Assembly: GCA_964619815.1 (NCBI GenBank) | Contig: CAZUGK010000112.1 | Span: forward strand, 1 to 13,564 | Length of the DNA: 13,564 bases | Source of the DNA: BRH-c25 sp964619815 | GTDB taxonomy: Bacteria > Bacillota > Clostridia > Lutisporales > Lutisporaceae | Direction: 5' to 3' | Part shown: positions 1-7,340 of the stretch, piece by piece | Layout: the number at the start of each line of letters is the position of its first letter | Numbering within the stretch: the stretch's first letter is position 1 | Position numbers and translations under genes: made by a program | The notes under the pieces: generated by a model | Database searches by the model: none | What the model was told of the DNA's origin: nothing | Seen by the model: only the letters and a program-made list of their open reading frames with translations

Positions 1-11
1 TTCTTCGACAA
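1..11 (-). CDS. Possible 5' end of a downstream gene (only about 4 codons in window)
   Basis: On the minus strand a ribosome-binding-like AGGTGAT (positions 21-15) is followed by a TTG codon at 11-9 and then Ser-Lys-Lys/Asn codons running off the window. A convincing sigma-A promoter lies about 60 bases upstream, which supports a gene starting here. In Bacillus subtilis tepA is followed by ylzJ and the DNA translocase spoIIIE, so an FtsK/SpoIIIE-type gene is possible by synteny alone. Too little sequence is present to identify the product. Confidence 0.3.
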
Positions 12-66
12 GATATCACCTCATAAATACGTTCTCTTTAGTAATTAATGGTCAAACTCTAAGGTT

Positions 67-95
67 ATTATATCCTTATTTAGATATGCTTGCAA
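67..95 (-). promoter_or_regulatory. Sigma-A type promoter for the gene at the left edge
   Basis: Read on the minus strand, TTGCAA (90-95) and a perfect TATAAT (67-72) are separated by exactly 17 bases. Transcription would start near position 60, leaving a leader of about 50 bases before the TTG start at 11. It lies downstream of the tepA terminator, so it starts a new transcription unit. Confidence 0.6.
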
Positions 96-142
96 CTAAG
101 CAACACTTTATTATACTACAATTCCTGTGCGGTTGCATGCAC

Positions 143-182
143 AAAAACTAAAGCCGCTTCGGATTTTACACCGGAAGCAGCC
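143..182 (-). terminator. Rho-independent terminator after tepA
   Basis: On the minus strand a G+C-rich hairpin forms between the arms at 171-182 and 153-162 (GCTGCTTCCGG pairing with CCGAAGCGGC, one bulged base). It is followed by TTTAGTTTTT (minus reading of 152-143). It lies about 22 bases past the tepA stop codon. Confidence 0.8.
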
Positions 183-204
183 TTTGCTACAAATTCCATT
201 GTTA

Positions 205-930
205 TTATGATTGTTGCTTTGAGGCCTTTATGAGACTTTGGAGTTTTGCCAGCGCATCATGCAGCCCTCCTATTTCGTTTATCAATCCGTTTTTTACTGC
301 TTCGGCTCCTACCAGAACCGTACCAACATCATTGGCCAGCTCACTTGTAGTAAACATCAGCTTCTTTATAGTCACAATATCCATACTGCTGTGCTCCACT
401 ATAAACCTGATAATGCGCTCCTGCATCTTGTTGAAGTAGTCGAAGGTCTGGGGTACTCCTATAACAAGGCCATTCATCCTTATAGGATGTATTGTCATGG
501 TTGCAGTAGGTGCTATATAGGAATAAGTAGCGGATACGGCCAACGGAACGCCTATGCTGTGGCCTCCGCCAAGTACAAGAGAGACAGATGGCTTTTTCAT
601 GCTTACTATAAGCTCAGACAACGCCAGGCCTGCCTCTACGTCTCCTCCCACCGTGTTGAGTATAAGAAGCAGCCCTTCGATTCCAGGGTCTTCTTCTACT
701 GCTACAATCTGCGGTATAATATGTTCATATTTTGTGGTTTTGTTTTGCGGGGGCAGGACCATATGTCCTTCAATCTGGCCTATTATTGTTATGCAGTGTA
801 TATTACTCCTGAAAAGCGGTACTTTTGGCCCGCCCAGCTCTTTTATGTTTTCAGCAGTCTTATCCTCGGCTTCCTTTCCTTTATCCGTTTCTTCAGCTTC
901 ATCAGAGCTGAAGCCATACATTTCTGTCAA
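205..930 (-). CDS. tepA: TepA-like ClpP-family serine protease
   Basis: This is a ClpP-fold protease of the TepA (YmfB, translocation-enhancing protein) family. The B. subtilis homologue is implicated in protein secretion or signal-peptide processing and in spore-related functions. The sequence shows the ClpP core: NTVGGDVEAGLAL, then LGGGHSIGVPLA with the nucleophile Ser, then TATMTIHP with the catalytic His about 23 residues on. An acidic, Lys/Glu-rich leader of about 35 residues precedes the fold. The frame is open to a GTG at 939, but the AGGAG site almost touches that GTG. It is spaced 10 bases from a TTG at 930, so TTG is preferred (241 residues); the first ATG, at 921, is too far from the site. 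It is monocistronic: a terminator lies on each side. TepA near dapG matches the Bacillus gene order. The family is sure; the exact substrate is unknown. Confidence 0.88.
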   Translation of the reverse strand: MTEMYGFSSDEAEETDKGKEAEDKTAENIKELGGPKVPLFRSNIHCITIIGQIEGHMVLPPQNKTTKYEHIIPQIVAVEEDPGIEGLLLILNTVGGDVEAGLALSELIVSMKKPSVSLVLGGGHSIGVPLAVSATYSYIAPTATMTIHPIRMNGLVIGVPQTFDYFNKMQERIIRFIVEHSSMDIVTIKKLMFTTSELANDVGTVLVGAEAVKNGLINEIGGLHDALAKLQSLIKASKQQS

Positions 931-1022
931 GCAAATCACACTCCTGAGTTTTATTTTATCATCATCATGTATCTTAATAGCACATTTGATTAATATTTTT
1001 ACCTTAAAAACAATCCGTATTC

Positions 1023-1055
1023 AAAAAAATAAGCAAATCTTACAATTTGCTTATT
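1023..1055 (-). terminator. Rho-independent terminator of the ABC transporter operon
   Basis: A perfect 11-bp inverted repeat (AATAAGCAAAT at 1028-1038 with its complement at 1045-1055) has a 6-base loop. On the minus strand it is followed by a run of seven T residues (1029-1023). It lies 26 bases past the permease stop codon. Confidence 0.85.
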
Positions 1056-1080
1056 AAAGAGCATTTGTTTCAAATTTTCA

Positions 1081-2445
1081 TTATTCTTTCCGTATAGCCT
1101 CCAATGCGCTGAGATTCATTGCCCTTCTCGCAGGATAAAAGCCTGAGACCAGTCCTATAATTGTCGTAAACAACATGGCACTGCCAGCCAGCCACAATGG
1201 TATTATTGAAGTTTTTGTACCCGTTCCGCCAGAACCGAAAAAGCCCATTAAAGCAAAACCTGCTGAGTTCAGCCCGTAGGATATACCATAGCTCAACAGT
1301 AGTCCTATTATTCCACCCAAGAGTCCTATCATTCCTGCTTCAAAAAGAAAAAGTCTTCTTATATCCCGCAGGGATGCGCCAATCACCTTCATTACACCTA
1401 TTTCTCTGGTGCGTTCATATATTGACATTACCATGGTATTAGCTATGCCTATGGATGCAACCAGTAGGGAAACTGCTCCTATTGCTCCAAGGACAATTCT
1501 TATGCTCGAGGAGGTCTTCTGCATTGATTCAAGTATATCCGTCAGACTGTCTGCGTAGAAGCCCATATCCTTAATCTGCTTTTGTATGCTCTGTACATTA
1601 TTTATATCATTAACCTTGACTATAATTCTTGAATAGCCCTTAATGTTCCGGTAGTCTCCGGAGTTGTTGCTCTGATTCTTTCCTCTGTTATAGTCCTTTA
1701 CTATTTTTTTGAGAGTGGAAATATCCAAAAAAACGCTGTTGTAATACTCATAGTTTCCCTCTGCCAGTATCCCCACACCTTTAATTTTATATGTCTGAGG
1801 CTTTTTCTGAGCTGCACCCTCATCTTGCAAACGCTCTTCACCGTAAGACATATCGAGAGAAAGAGTTATTCTTTCATTTAGAAGGTTTAAATCAGGTCTG
1901 CCGCCACCCATGCCATACCTTTGGATCGCCTTAGGATTATATAGATTATCCTTTACTCCAAAACCAAATACCACATTTGTATTGTCTTCACTGTTCAGAA
2001 GTCTCCCTTCAGACACCGTCAAACCCAGCTTATCCATAAATTCCGGATCGATCCCCTGAAGCTGAACATAGCCTACATATTTGCCCAGCATAATTTTTCC
2101 ATGAGTCTCTATAAAGGGTATTACCGCATCTACACCGTTTATTCTGTTAAAATCAGCTGCTGCGGCATCATCCAATTCTCGCATTTTTGAAGTATTTCCT
2201 CTGCCTCCCTCAGCTTGAACATTGCCATAGTACATTCCGGTTTCCGGTGACCGTACGTTAATTGCATTTAGGCTTCCCATTCTTGATATTTCTTGCTTAA
2301 ACCCTTCATTCATTCCGATACCTATAGATATCATTATAACTATTGAAGCAGTACCTATTACTACTCCCATTACAGTCAGCAGAGTCCTGGTTTTTCTTCT
2401 GAGAAGGTTTTTCAGGGTCATTCTTACTATATCGATACTATTCAT
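1081..2445 (-). CDS. MacB/FtsX-type ABC transporter permease
   Basis: This 454-residue membrane protein has the MacB/YknZ layout. One N-terminal helix (about residues 19-42, TVMGVVIGTASIVIMISIGI) is followed by a large extracytoplasmic MacB-PCD-like domain (about 45-310). Three C-terminal helices belong to an FtsX domain, starting near IRIVLGAIGAVSLLVASIGI. The conserved cytoplasmic loop YERTREIGVMKVIGAS and the C-terminal FYPARRAMNLSALEAIRKE are typical of the family. The start codon overlaps the stop of the upstream CARDB-like gene by 8 bases (ATGAATAG), so translation is probably coupled. With the ATPase two genes upstream it should form a mechanotransmission-type ABC system acting on a peptide, lipoprotein or envelope substrate. 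The substrate cannot be told from sequence. Confidence 0.9.
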   Translation of the reverse strand: MNSIDIVRMTLKNLLRRKTRTLLTVMGVVIGTASIVIMISIGIGMNEGFKQEISRMGSLNAINVRSPETGMYYGNVQAEGGRGNTSKMRELDDAAAADFNRINGVDAVIPFIETHGKIMLGKYVGYVQLQGIDPEFMDKLGLTVSEGRLLNSEDNTNVVFGFGVKDNLYNPKAIQRYGMGGGRPDLNLLNERITLSLDMSYGEERLQDEGAAQKKPQTYKIKGVGILAEGNYEYYNSVFLDISTLKKIVKDYNRGKNQSNNSGDYRNIKGYSRIIVKVNDINNVQSIQKQIKDMGFYADSLTDILESMQKTSSSIRIVLGAIGAVSLLVASIGIANTMVMSIYERTREIGVMKVIGASLRDIRRLFLFEAGMIGLLGGIIGLLLSYGISYGLNSAGFALMGFFGSGGTGTKTSIIPLWLAGSAMLFTTIIGLVSGFYPARRAMNLSALEAIRKE

Positions 2446-4810
2446 CCAGTTCCATGCCCTTTCTTCTCTTAGTTTTGATCAGCCTTCTGGAAGTAAAAAT
2501 CGCTGCTACAATCACAACGGTACTTATCCAGAAATATTTGTTCCTGATGGTGTTGTTCATTATTTTATCCTTTGTGCTTACGGGTTCCGGAGGCATATCT
2601 CCAGGCATATTCATAGGAGGCATTTCTACGGCGTTTATTGTAAATTCTCTCTCATATGTGAACTCTTCACCTGAAGGGTCCTCGAAGCTGAAGGTTACTT
2701 TGCCGTTAGCACTGCCTGGTTTTGTAGCTGTGAGCATTGCCTCATAGTAATCACTGGAGCCTGATTCAAAATTGCCGATAAAAGCCTGCCCGTTTTCTAT
2801 CTGAAAATCACCTTCAACCTTTATCATAAGATTTGAAAGCTTTGTTTTCCCTTTGTTATAATATTGCAGACTTATAGGAGAGGGCTGTCCGATATAAACC
2901 TCAGGCGGAAGGCTTATGTCAGATGCATCCAGCTTGGATTGCTGTATTACAGGAATTCCAATCAGTTCCGCAGCTTTGTACTCTGTTCCCTCCTCATCCT
3001 GATACTCTATATTTGCGGTAATATTATAGTATTTTGGCTGGGCATCAGGAATAGTGAACATTGTAATGCTTCTTGCAGCAGTTCCTTTAGGCTTTATGGA
3101 ATCAATAAAAAAAGTATTGCTGCTTCCTACGGGAGTGAATACAACATTCCCCTCTTTGTCAGAATCAATTCCTGTCAGATAAATCTTTACATTCTTTACT
3201 TCCTTTGCCATGCTTGTATTCATGAAGGTTAGGTCCAGGCTGAATTCTTCTCCTGCCCTGACAAGCTTAGGTTCAAAGTTATAATTGCTGATTATAATTT
3301 TGGGGGTAATCTTGCTGTTTCCACCATTTATATAAACACCGGCGTACTGATTTACCGAATACTTTGAGTCTGCCTTTTCTGCGTCTTCATATTCAAGGCT
3401 TATCATAATATTATAATTCATAGTTTTTGCTTCACTATTTGCATAGAGTATATATTCAAGCTTTTTTTGCTCTCCTGCCGCAAGCTCTTCAATTATCCTG
3501 ACATCAGGAGATTTGGATATTATGCCGTCGTCACCCTTAATAGTTACTTTGACATTCTTTGCACTTGATTTGCCTTCGTTATAAACATCAAAGCTCAGCA
3601 TAAAGTTCTCGTTTGCCTTGACTTCCTGCGGCATGACTACAATGTTGTTCAGTGTTATATTGGAGCTTTTACTCCCGCCTTGGACGTTTATAAAGAAGCT
3701 TGAATCATTTGAGTAGCTGCTGTTTCTCTGGTCCTTATAATCCATTTTTATTTTAAGGCCGTAATTTCCGCTTCCCATAGAGTCTGAAGCTATAAGATCT
3801 AAACGCATGTTTCTCTTCTCATTACCTTTTATCCTGTCAAAATACCAGCTGTCAACACCGCTGGACAAGGTAAACCCGTCTTTGCTTAAGCCGTCCACAG
3901 ACAGCTTGACTCCTTTGGCATCCAGATCTCCCATATTTGATACGTTCATGCTTACCTGGAATTTCGTCCCAGCCTTTACAGGGTCAATGCTATACTTGAT
4001 GTCTTCAATGATCAGCATTGGCTCATTCTTGTTATTTGTAACCTTGACAAATATTTTTTCATTGCTGGTAAAATTGCTGTTCCTTCCATTATCGTACTTA
4101 AATTCTACATTCATTTCATAGGTTTTTTCTGCAGCATAAGGCTTGACCTTCAGGTTGAAAAATACTCCTTCACTTTTTTTTGCACCTAAGCTGCTTATCG
4201 TCTGAAGCAGATTAAGGCTTTCCATTTCAAAGGGGCTGTCTTCACTATCATAAGGGATTAACTTTATACTTATGTTCTTCGCGGCATACCTGCTTTCGTT
4301 CGTTATGGTGAGGGGTATCTTCATTGTATCTCCGGCAGCTGCTGCTGGAATTGAAGTGCTTTCAATAATCAGCTTCGGCTCGTTGTCAGAACTGCCGGGG
4401 GATGATATGCTATCTTCTTCTATTTCGGTAATTGTTAAATTCTCATATATTGTCTTAGATACTTTATTTTTTTCATAGTCTAATTTTATCGGGATATTAT
4501 TGCCTCCGCCCAGATATTGCAGGTTAAACTCATATGCTTCGTTGTAACCGGCATTTGTAACACTAGACCGGCTTCCTGATGCCACCTTAAAGTAATCGCT
4601 GTCTGCAATAGAGAAGCTTATATTGTCAACTTCACTGCTTTCTTCTGAAAGAGTAATGACTATAGTAAAGTAATCACCCTTAAAAATTCTTGGTACAGTG
4701 ATATTATAATTGATTCCAATGTCTTCATTTAATGCAGATACCCTCATTATTGGCATGCCTGCAAATACTATTACGGCTGCCAAAAAAACAGTTAAAATTC
4801 TTCTTTTCAT
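2438..4810 (-). CDS. Secreted, membrane-anchored CARDB-like repeat protein of an ABC operon
   Basis: This 790-residue protein has an N-terminal signal peptide (MKRRILTVFLAAVIVFAGMP, probable cleavage after SALN near residue 28). It contains about five or six Ig-like repeats of about 110 residues with alternating hydrophobic strands and the recurring pattern 'AGxxFxxxxxxxNxGxxxAKNVKVxI' (for example around residues 266-375, 386-500 and 505-625), similar to CARDB/NEW3 adhesion-type modules. A Pro/Met-rich linker leads to a single C-terminal transmembrane helix (YFWISTVVIVAAIF) and a basic tail, KTKRRKG. It would therefore sit outside the membrane with a C-terminal anchor. It starts 2 bases after the ATPase stop codon, with GAGG upstream, and overlaps the permease start. 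In MacAB/YknXYZ-type systems this position is usually taken by a membrane-fusion protein. No such coiled-coil or lipoyl pattern is visible here, so it may be a structurally different partner subunit. That role is inferred. Confidence 0.8.
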   Translation of the reverse strand: MKRRILTVFLAAVIVFAGMPIMRVSALNEDIGINYNITVPRIFKGDYFTIVITLSEESSEVDNISFSIADSDYFKVASGSRSSVTNAGYNEAYEFNLQYLGGGNNIPIKLDYEKNKVSKTIYENLTITEIEEDSISSPGSSDNEPKLIIESTSIPAAAAGDTMKIPLTITNESRYAAKNISIKLIPYDSEDSPFEMESLNLLQTISSLGAKKSEGVFFNLKVKPYAAEKTYEMNVEFKYDNGRNSNFTSNEKIFVKVTNNKNEPMLIIEDIKYSIDPVKAGTKFQVSMNVSNMGDLDAKGVKLSVDGLSKDGFTLSSGVDSWYFDRIKGNEKRNMRLDLIASDSMGSGNYGLKIKMDYKDQRNSSYSNDSSFFINVQGGSKSSNITLNNIVVMPQEVKANENFMLSFDVYNEGKSSAKNVKVTIKGDDGIISKSPDVRIIEELAAGEQKKLEYILYANSEAKTMNYNIMISLEYEDAEKADSKYSVNQYAGVYINGGNSKITPKIIISNYNFEPKLVRAGEEFSLDLTFMNTSMAKEVKNVKIYLTGIDSDKEGNVVFTPVGSSNTFFIDSIKPKGTAARSITMFTIPDAQPKYYNITANIEYQDEEGTEYKAAELIGIPVIQQSKLDASDISLPPEVYIGQPSPISLQYYNKGKTKLSNLMIKVEGDFQIENGQAFIGNFESGSSDYYEAMLTATKPGSANGKVTFSFEDPSGEEFTYEREFTINAVEMPPMNMPGDMPPEPVSTKDKIMNNTIRNKYFWISTVVIVAAIFTSRRLIKTKRRKGMELDE

Positions 4811-4812
4811 AT

Positions 4813-5520
4813 TTAACCTCTACCTGCCTTTTCATTCTGTATTTCATTCTTTTCAATACTTCCGTCTTTTATATGAATTATCCTATTGGCATACTTTGCT
4901 ATATCCAAGTCGTGGGTTACGATTACAAGTGTTTGCTTGTATTCTTCAGCCATGCCTGTTATCAAGTCCATTATTTCACAGGTTGTTTTTGTATCCAGAT
5001 TCCCCGTCGGTTCATCCGCAAATACAAGCTCAGGATTGGAAATAAAAGCTCTGGCAATGCTAACTCTCTGCTGCTGTCCTCCGCTCATCTGAGACGGTCT
5101 GTGATTCATACGGCTTTCCAGTCCGACTGCCTTAAGCATATCTCTGGCCTTTCTTTCTCTGATACCCTTGGGCACTCCTTTAAATATCAAAGGCAGTGTT
5201 ACATTTTCTAAAGCAGTGAAGTACTCAAGCAAATTGTAGGATTGAAAAACGAAGCCTATGTATTTTTGCCTAAGCTTTGTAAGCTGCCTTTCGTTCAAGC
5301 TTTCAAGGTTATAGTTTTTTATCCTTACTTGTCCTTTTGTCGGCTTTTCCAGCCCTGCCATCAAGTTAAGCAGCGTCGATTTACCCGAGCCGGAAGTCCC
5401 CAGCAAGCAGCAAACTTCTCTTTTTTCAATTCCGAAGCTTATGTTGTCAAGGGCTACAACCTTTTCCTCTCCCATCCTATATACTTTTCTTACGTTTGAG
5501 AGCTCAATGATTTTTTCCAT
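4813..5520 (-). CDS. ABC transporter ATP-binding protein (MacB/LolD type)
   Basis: This is a complete ABC ATPase of about 235 residues. Visible motifs are Walker A GTSGSGKST, Q-loop FQSYNLL, signature MSGGQQQRVSIARA, Walker B LVFADEPTGNLD and H-loop VTHD. The LDE/LolD/MacB subfamily is indicated by the DEPTGNLD form and the short N-terminus (MEKIIELSNVRKVYRMG). The frame extends to an ATG at 5562 that has no ribosome binding site. The ATG at 5520 follows GAGTGGGTGG and begins where family members begin, so it is preferred. It is the first gene of a tightly packed three-gene operon with the CARDB-like protein and the FtsX-type permease, and it energises that system from the cytoplasmic face. 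Confidence 0.92.
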   Translation of the reverse strand: MEKIIELSNVRKVYRMGEEKVVALDNISFGIEKREVCCLLGTSGSGKSTLLNLMAGLEKPTKGQVRIKNYNLESLNERQLTKLRQKYIGFVFQSYNLLEYFTALENVTLPLIFKGVPKGIRERKARDMLKAVGLESRMNHRPSQMSGGQQQRVSIARAFISNPELVFADEPTGNLDTKTTCEIMDLITGMAEEYKQTLVIVTHDLDIAKYANRIIHIKDGSIEKNEIQNEKAGRG

Positions 5521-5634
5521 GCCACCCACTCTTTCACAGTTAATTCTATTACTTGTCCACATATTTTAGACTAAATTTATCCAGTTTTGTTCCATTTAAT
5601 GCTGCATTTTTCCAATTACTTATGAGACACTTCT

Positions 5635-5661
5635 ATAATACCATATAATGTATTTATGTAA
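5635..5661 (-). promoter_or_regulatory. Candidate promoter of the ABC operon
   Basis: Read on the minus strand, an extended -10 (TGG then TATTAT, 5643-5635) has TTACAT (5661-5656) 15 bases upstream. The spacing is shorter than ideal, but the TGn extension compensates. It lies between the dapG terminator and the ATPase gene and would give a leader of about 110 bases. Confidence 0.4.
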
Positions 5662-5676
5662 GGTCCTAAAATCTGC

Positions 5677-5721
5677 AAAAAAAAGAATTCCTCAGAAAGT
5701 CTTCCGACAATCCGGGAATTC
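5677..5721 (-). terminator. Rho-independent terminator after dapG
   Basis: On the minus strand GAATTCC (5721-5715) pairs with GGAATTC (5691-5685), and an inner stem TCGGAAG/CTTTCTGA fills much of the loop. Eight T residues follow directly (5684-5677). It lies 33 bases past the dapG stop and ends the dpaA-dpaB-dapG unit. Confidence 0.8.
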
Positions 5722-5754
5722 CTCTGTTCTTATAGAACTGTTAAGACTCGGTTT

Positions 5755-6987
5755 TTATGCACTTGGTTTGCCCAGTTCAAATTCCTGGTGCAGTGCATTC
5801 ACGGCAGCATTGGTATTTGTACTGTCTATAAGACAGGATATGGTGGTATGGGAATCTGAGGTTTGAAGCACTTCAATATTATGCTTTGCCAGTGCATTAA
5901 TAGCCTTCGCCATTACACCCGGAACGCCGCGCATCTTGTTCCCGATTATAGTTACCTTGCTGCAGTTATCCTTAAGCTCGTAGTTGTAGCCGAATTTCCC
6001 GAGGGCTTTCTCCAGTTTTTCAATATTGGAATCTTCGATAATAAATACCTTGAAATCAGGATTTATATTTATCATATCAATGCTTATTCCTTCGGAAGCT
6101 ATAGTATTAAAAAGCTGGTTGTCATTTTCATACTCGCCCGCCGAACCGTCAAAGCGCACCCTTACTCTTGCCCTGCCGCCTACGTGGGCTATAGCAGTTA
6201 AAAGCTTATCTCGCTTATCATACCGGTATCTACGATTCTTGTCGCAATTTGTTATCAGTGTGCCTGCTGAATTTGTCATGGTATTCTTGATGAGAAGAGG
6301 TATGTTGCTTCTCATAGCTACTTCCACTGCTCTGGGATGGATAACTTTTGCCCCGTATTCCGCCATCTGGAAAACTTCATTGTAATATATGGTATCCATA
6401 ACCATAGCATCCGGCACAATCCTGGGGTCTGCGGTCATTACTCCCTCTACATCAGTGTATATTTCTACAGCTTCAGCACTTAGCGCTTCACCGATTATTG
6501 CACCTGTTACATCGCTGCCACCCCTGCCAAGGGTTGTTATATCACCTTTTTCTGACTTGCCCTGAAAACCTGCAATTATCGGTATCATATTTTTTTCTAT
6601 GCAATCATATATGAATTTTGGATCGACTCTCAAAACCTCTGCATCACCAAAGCTCTCGTCTGTTATTATTCCTGCCTGCCCTCCGGTAAGCACAATACTG
6701 TCATATCCCCTCTTCTTTACGGTATTTGCCAGTATGACACAGGAAATAATTTCTCCGCAGGACATAAGCATATCCATTTCTCTTGGATTGCCTTTCACTC
6801 CAACGGAATTTGCGAGGTTTATCAGTGTGTCTGTAGCGTATGGGTCACCGTTTCTTCCGATTGCAGATACAACTACAACAGGAAATAATCCGTTTTTGAC
6901 GGCATTTTCTATCTTATCTACTACCATTTCTCTTCTTTCCTGGCTTGCAACGGAGGTTCCGCCAAATTTTTGAACAAGTATTTTCAT
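5755..6987 (-). CDS. dapG: Aspartokinase, DapG type
   Basis: It phosphorylates L-aspartate, the first step toward diaminopimelate, lysine and dipicolinate. The 410-residue protein shows the kinase start MKILVQKFGGTSVAS, the ATP/aspartate-site segments TTLGRGGSDVTG and EIYTDVEGVMTADPR, and two C-terminal ACT-type regulatory repeats (about residues 265-400; KVTIIGNKMRGVPGVMAK, then LQTSDSHTTISCLI). The length is close to B. subtilis DapG (about 404). The ATG at 6987 has AGAGAGGA upstream and lies 14 bases after the dpaB stop codon, so it belongs to the dipicolinate operon, as in Bacillus, where spoVFAB, asd, dapG and dapA are clustered. Here asd is absent between dpaB and dapG, and dapA is absent after it. 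Because an element interrupts dpaB upstream, vegetative transcription probably comes from within the element or from an internal promoter not recognised here. Confidence 0.95.
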   Translation of the reverse strand: MKILVQKFGGTSVASQERREMVVDKIENAVKNGLFPVVVVSAIGRNGDPYATDTLINLANSVGVKGNPREMDMLMSCGEIISCVILANTVKKRGYDSIVLTGGQAGIITDESFGDAEVLRVDPKFIYDCIEKNMIPIIAGFQGKSEKGDITTLGRGGSDVTGAIIGEALSAEAVEIYTDVEGVMTADPRIVPDAMVMDTIYYNEVFQMAEYGAKVIHPRAVEVAMRSNIPLLIKNTMTNSAGTLITNCDKNRRYRYDKRDKLLTAIAHVGGRARVRVRFDGSAGEYENDNQLFNTIASEGISIDMININPDFKVFIIEDSNIEKLEKALGKFGYNYELKDNCSKVTIIGNKMRGVPGVMAKAINALAKHNIEVLQTSDSHTTISCLIDSTNTNAAVNALHQEFELGKPSA

Positions 6988-7001
6988 ACATATATTCCTC
7001 T

Positions 7002-7319
7002 CTATTTAAAATTCTCAATTATCATAGGTTGGTACTGCTTGCCTTCTATTGCCATTTCCACAGTAGGTACAAGAAGCTCCATTTTGGCAACAAGCGAATT
7101 TCTCTTTGCCGTCGGATTATCTTGTCCAAAGGGTATGAAATAGTAATTCTTGAAGTTCAGGAGTACCGCCAGATTTTTTGCATTTAAACCGAGCCCATCG
7201 TTGGTAGAGATTCCGATTACAATAGACTTCCCGTTTCTTACATGGGCTTTTGCTGCCATTAATACAGGCGTATCGGTAATTGCGTTTGCCAGTTTTGCCA
7301 AAGAATTGCCTGTAGGCAA
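7002..7319 (-). CDS. dpaB: Dipicolinate synthase subunit B, 3' segment of an interrupted gene
   Basis: This is the C-terminal half of DpaB/SpoVFB, the flavoprotein-like partner of DpaA in making dipicolinic acid in the mother cell. TGNSLAKLANAITDTPVLMA, STNDGLGLN and FIPFGQDNP are typical of the family and run to the natural C-terminus. Homology begins at the Thr-Gly of the shared 6-bp core (7309-7314). Upstream codons (a TTG at 7319 could be read as a start, but with poor spacing) belong to the inserted element. The missing N-terminal half lies at 10319-10602. Joining the halves at the core restores the family run VIAPCTG-NSLAKLAN in frame: 284 + 307 bases make 197 codons including stop, against about 200 residues in Bacillus. 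Alone this fragment should not be functional. Confidence 0.9.
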   Translation of the reverse strand: MPTGNSLAKLANAITDTPVLMAAKAHVRNGKSIVIGISTNDGLGLNAKNLAVLLNFKNYYFIPFGQDNPTAKRNSLVAKMELLVPTVEMAIEGKQYQPMIIENFK

Positions 7320-7339
7320 TCTCCAATATACTAAACAAT
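7309..7339. repeat. Left attachment site of the dpaB element (core plus recombinase arm)
   Basis: The core CCTGTA (7309-7314) is identical to that at 10319-10324. After 13 bases comes the arm ATACTAAACAAT (7328-7339), an inverted copy (11/12) of the arm at 10294-10305, which also lies 13 bases from its core. This symmetry places the crossover at the central TG (7311-7312). The alarmone synthetase stop codon (7341-7343) lies just beyond the arm. Confidence 0.75.
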
Positions 7340-7340
7340 A

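Noticed and set aside
238..993. A 251-codon open frame on the plus strand opposite tepA
   Set aside because: It is antisense to a clear ClpP-family gene, its translation is rich in Tyr/Cys/His without any domain, and it has no suitable ribosome binding site.
4732..5211. Plus-strand open frame opposite the ABC ATPase
   Set aside because: It is a shadow of the ATPase and repeat-protein genes, which carry unmistakable motifs on the minus strand.
7002..7319. Treating the two dpaB pieces simply as decay of a pseudogene
   Set aside because: Both halves are intact to the core base with no stop codons or frameshifts, and the fusion is exactly in frame. That favours a reversible interruption, although permanent inactivation is not excluded by sequence alone.
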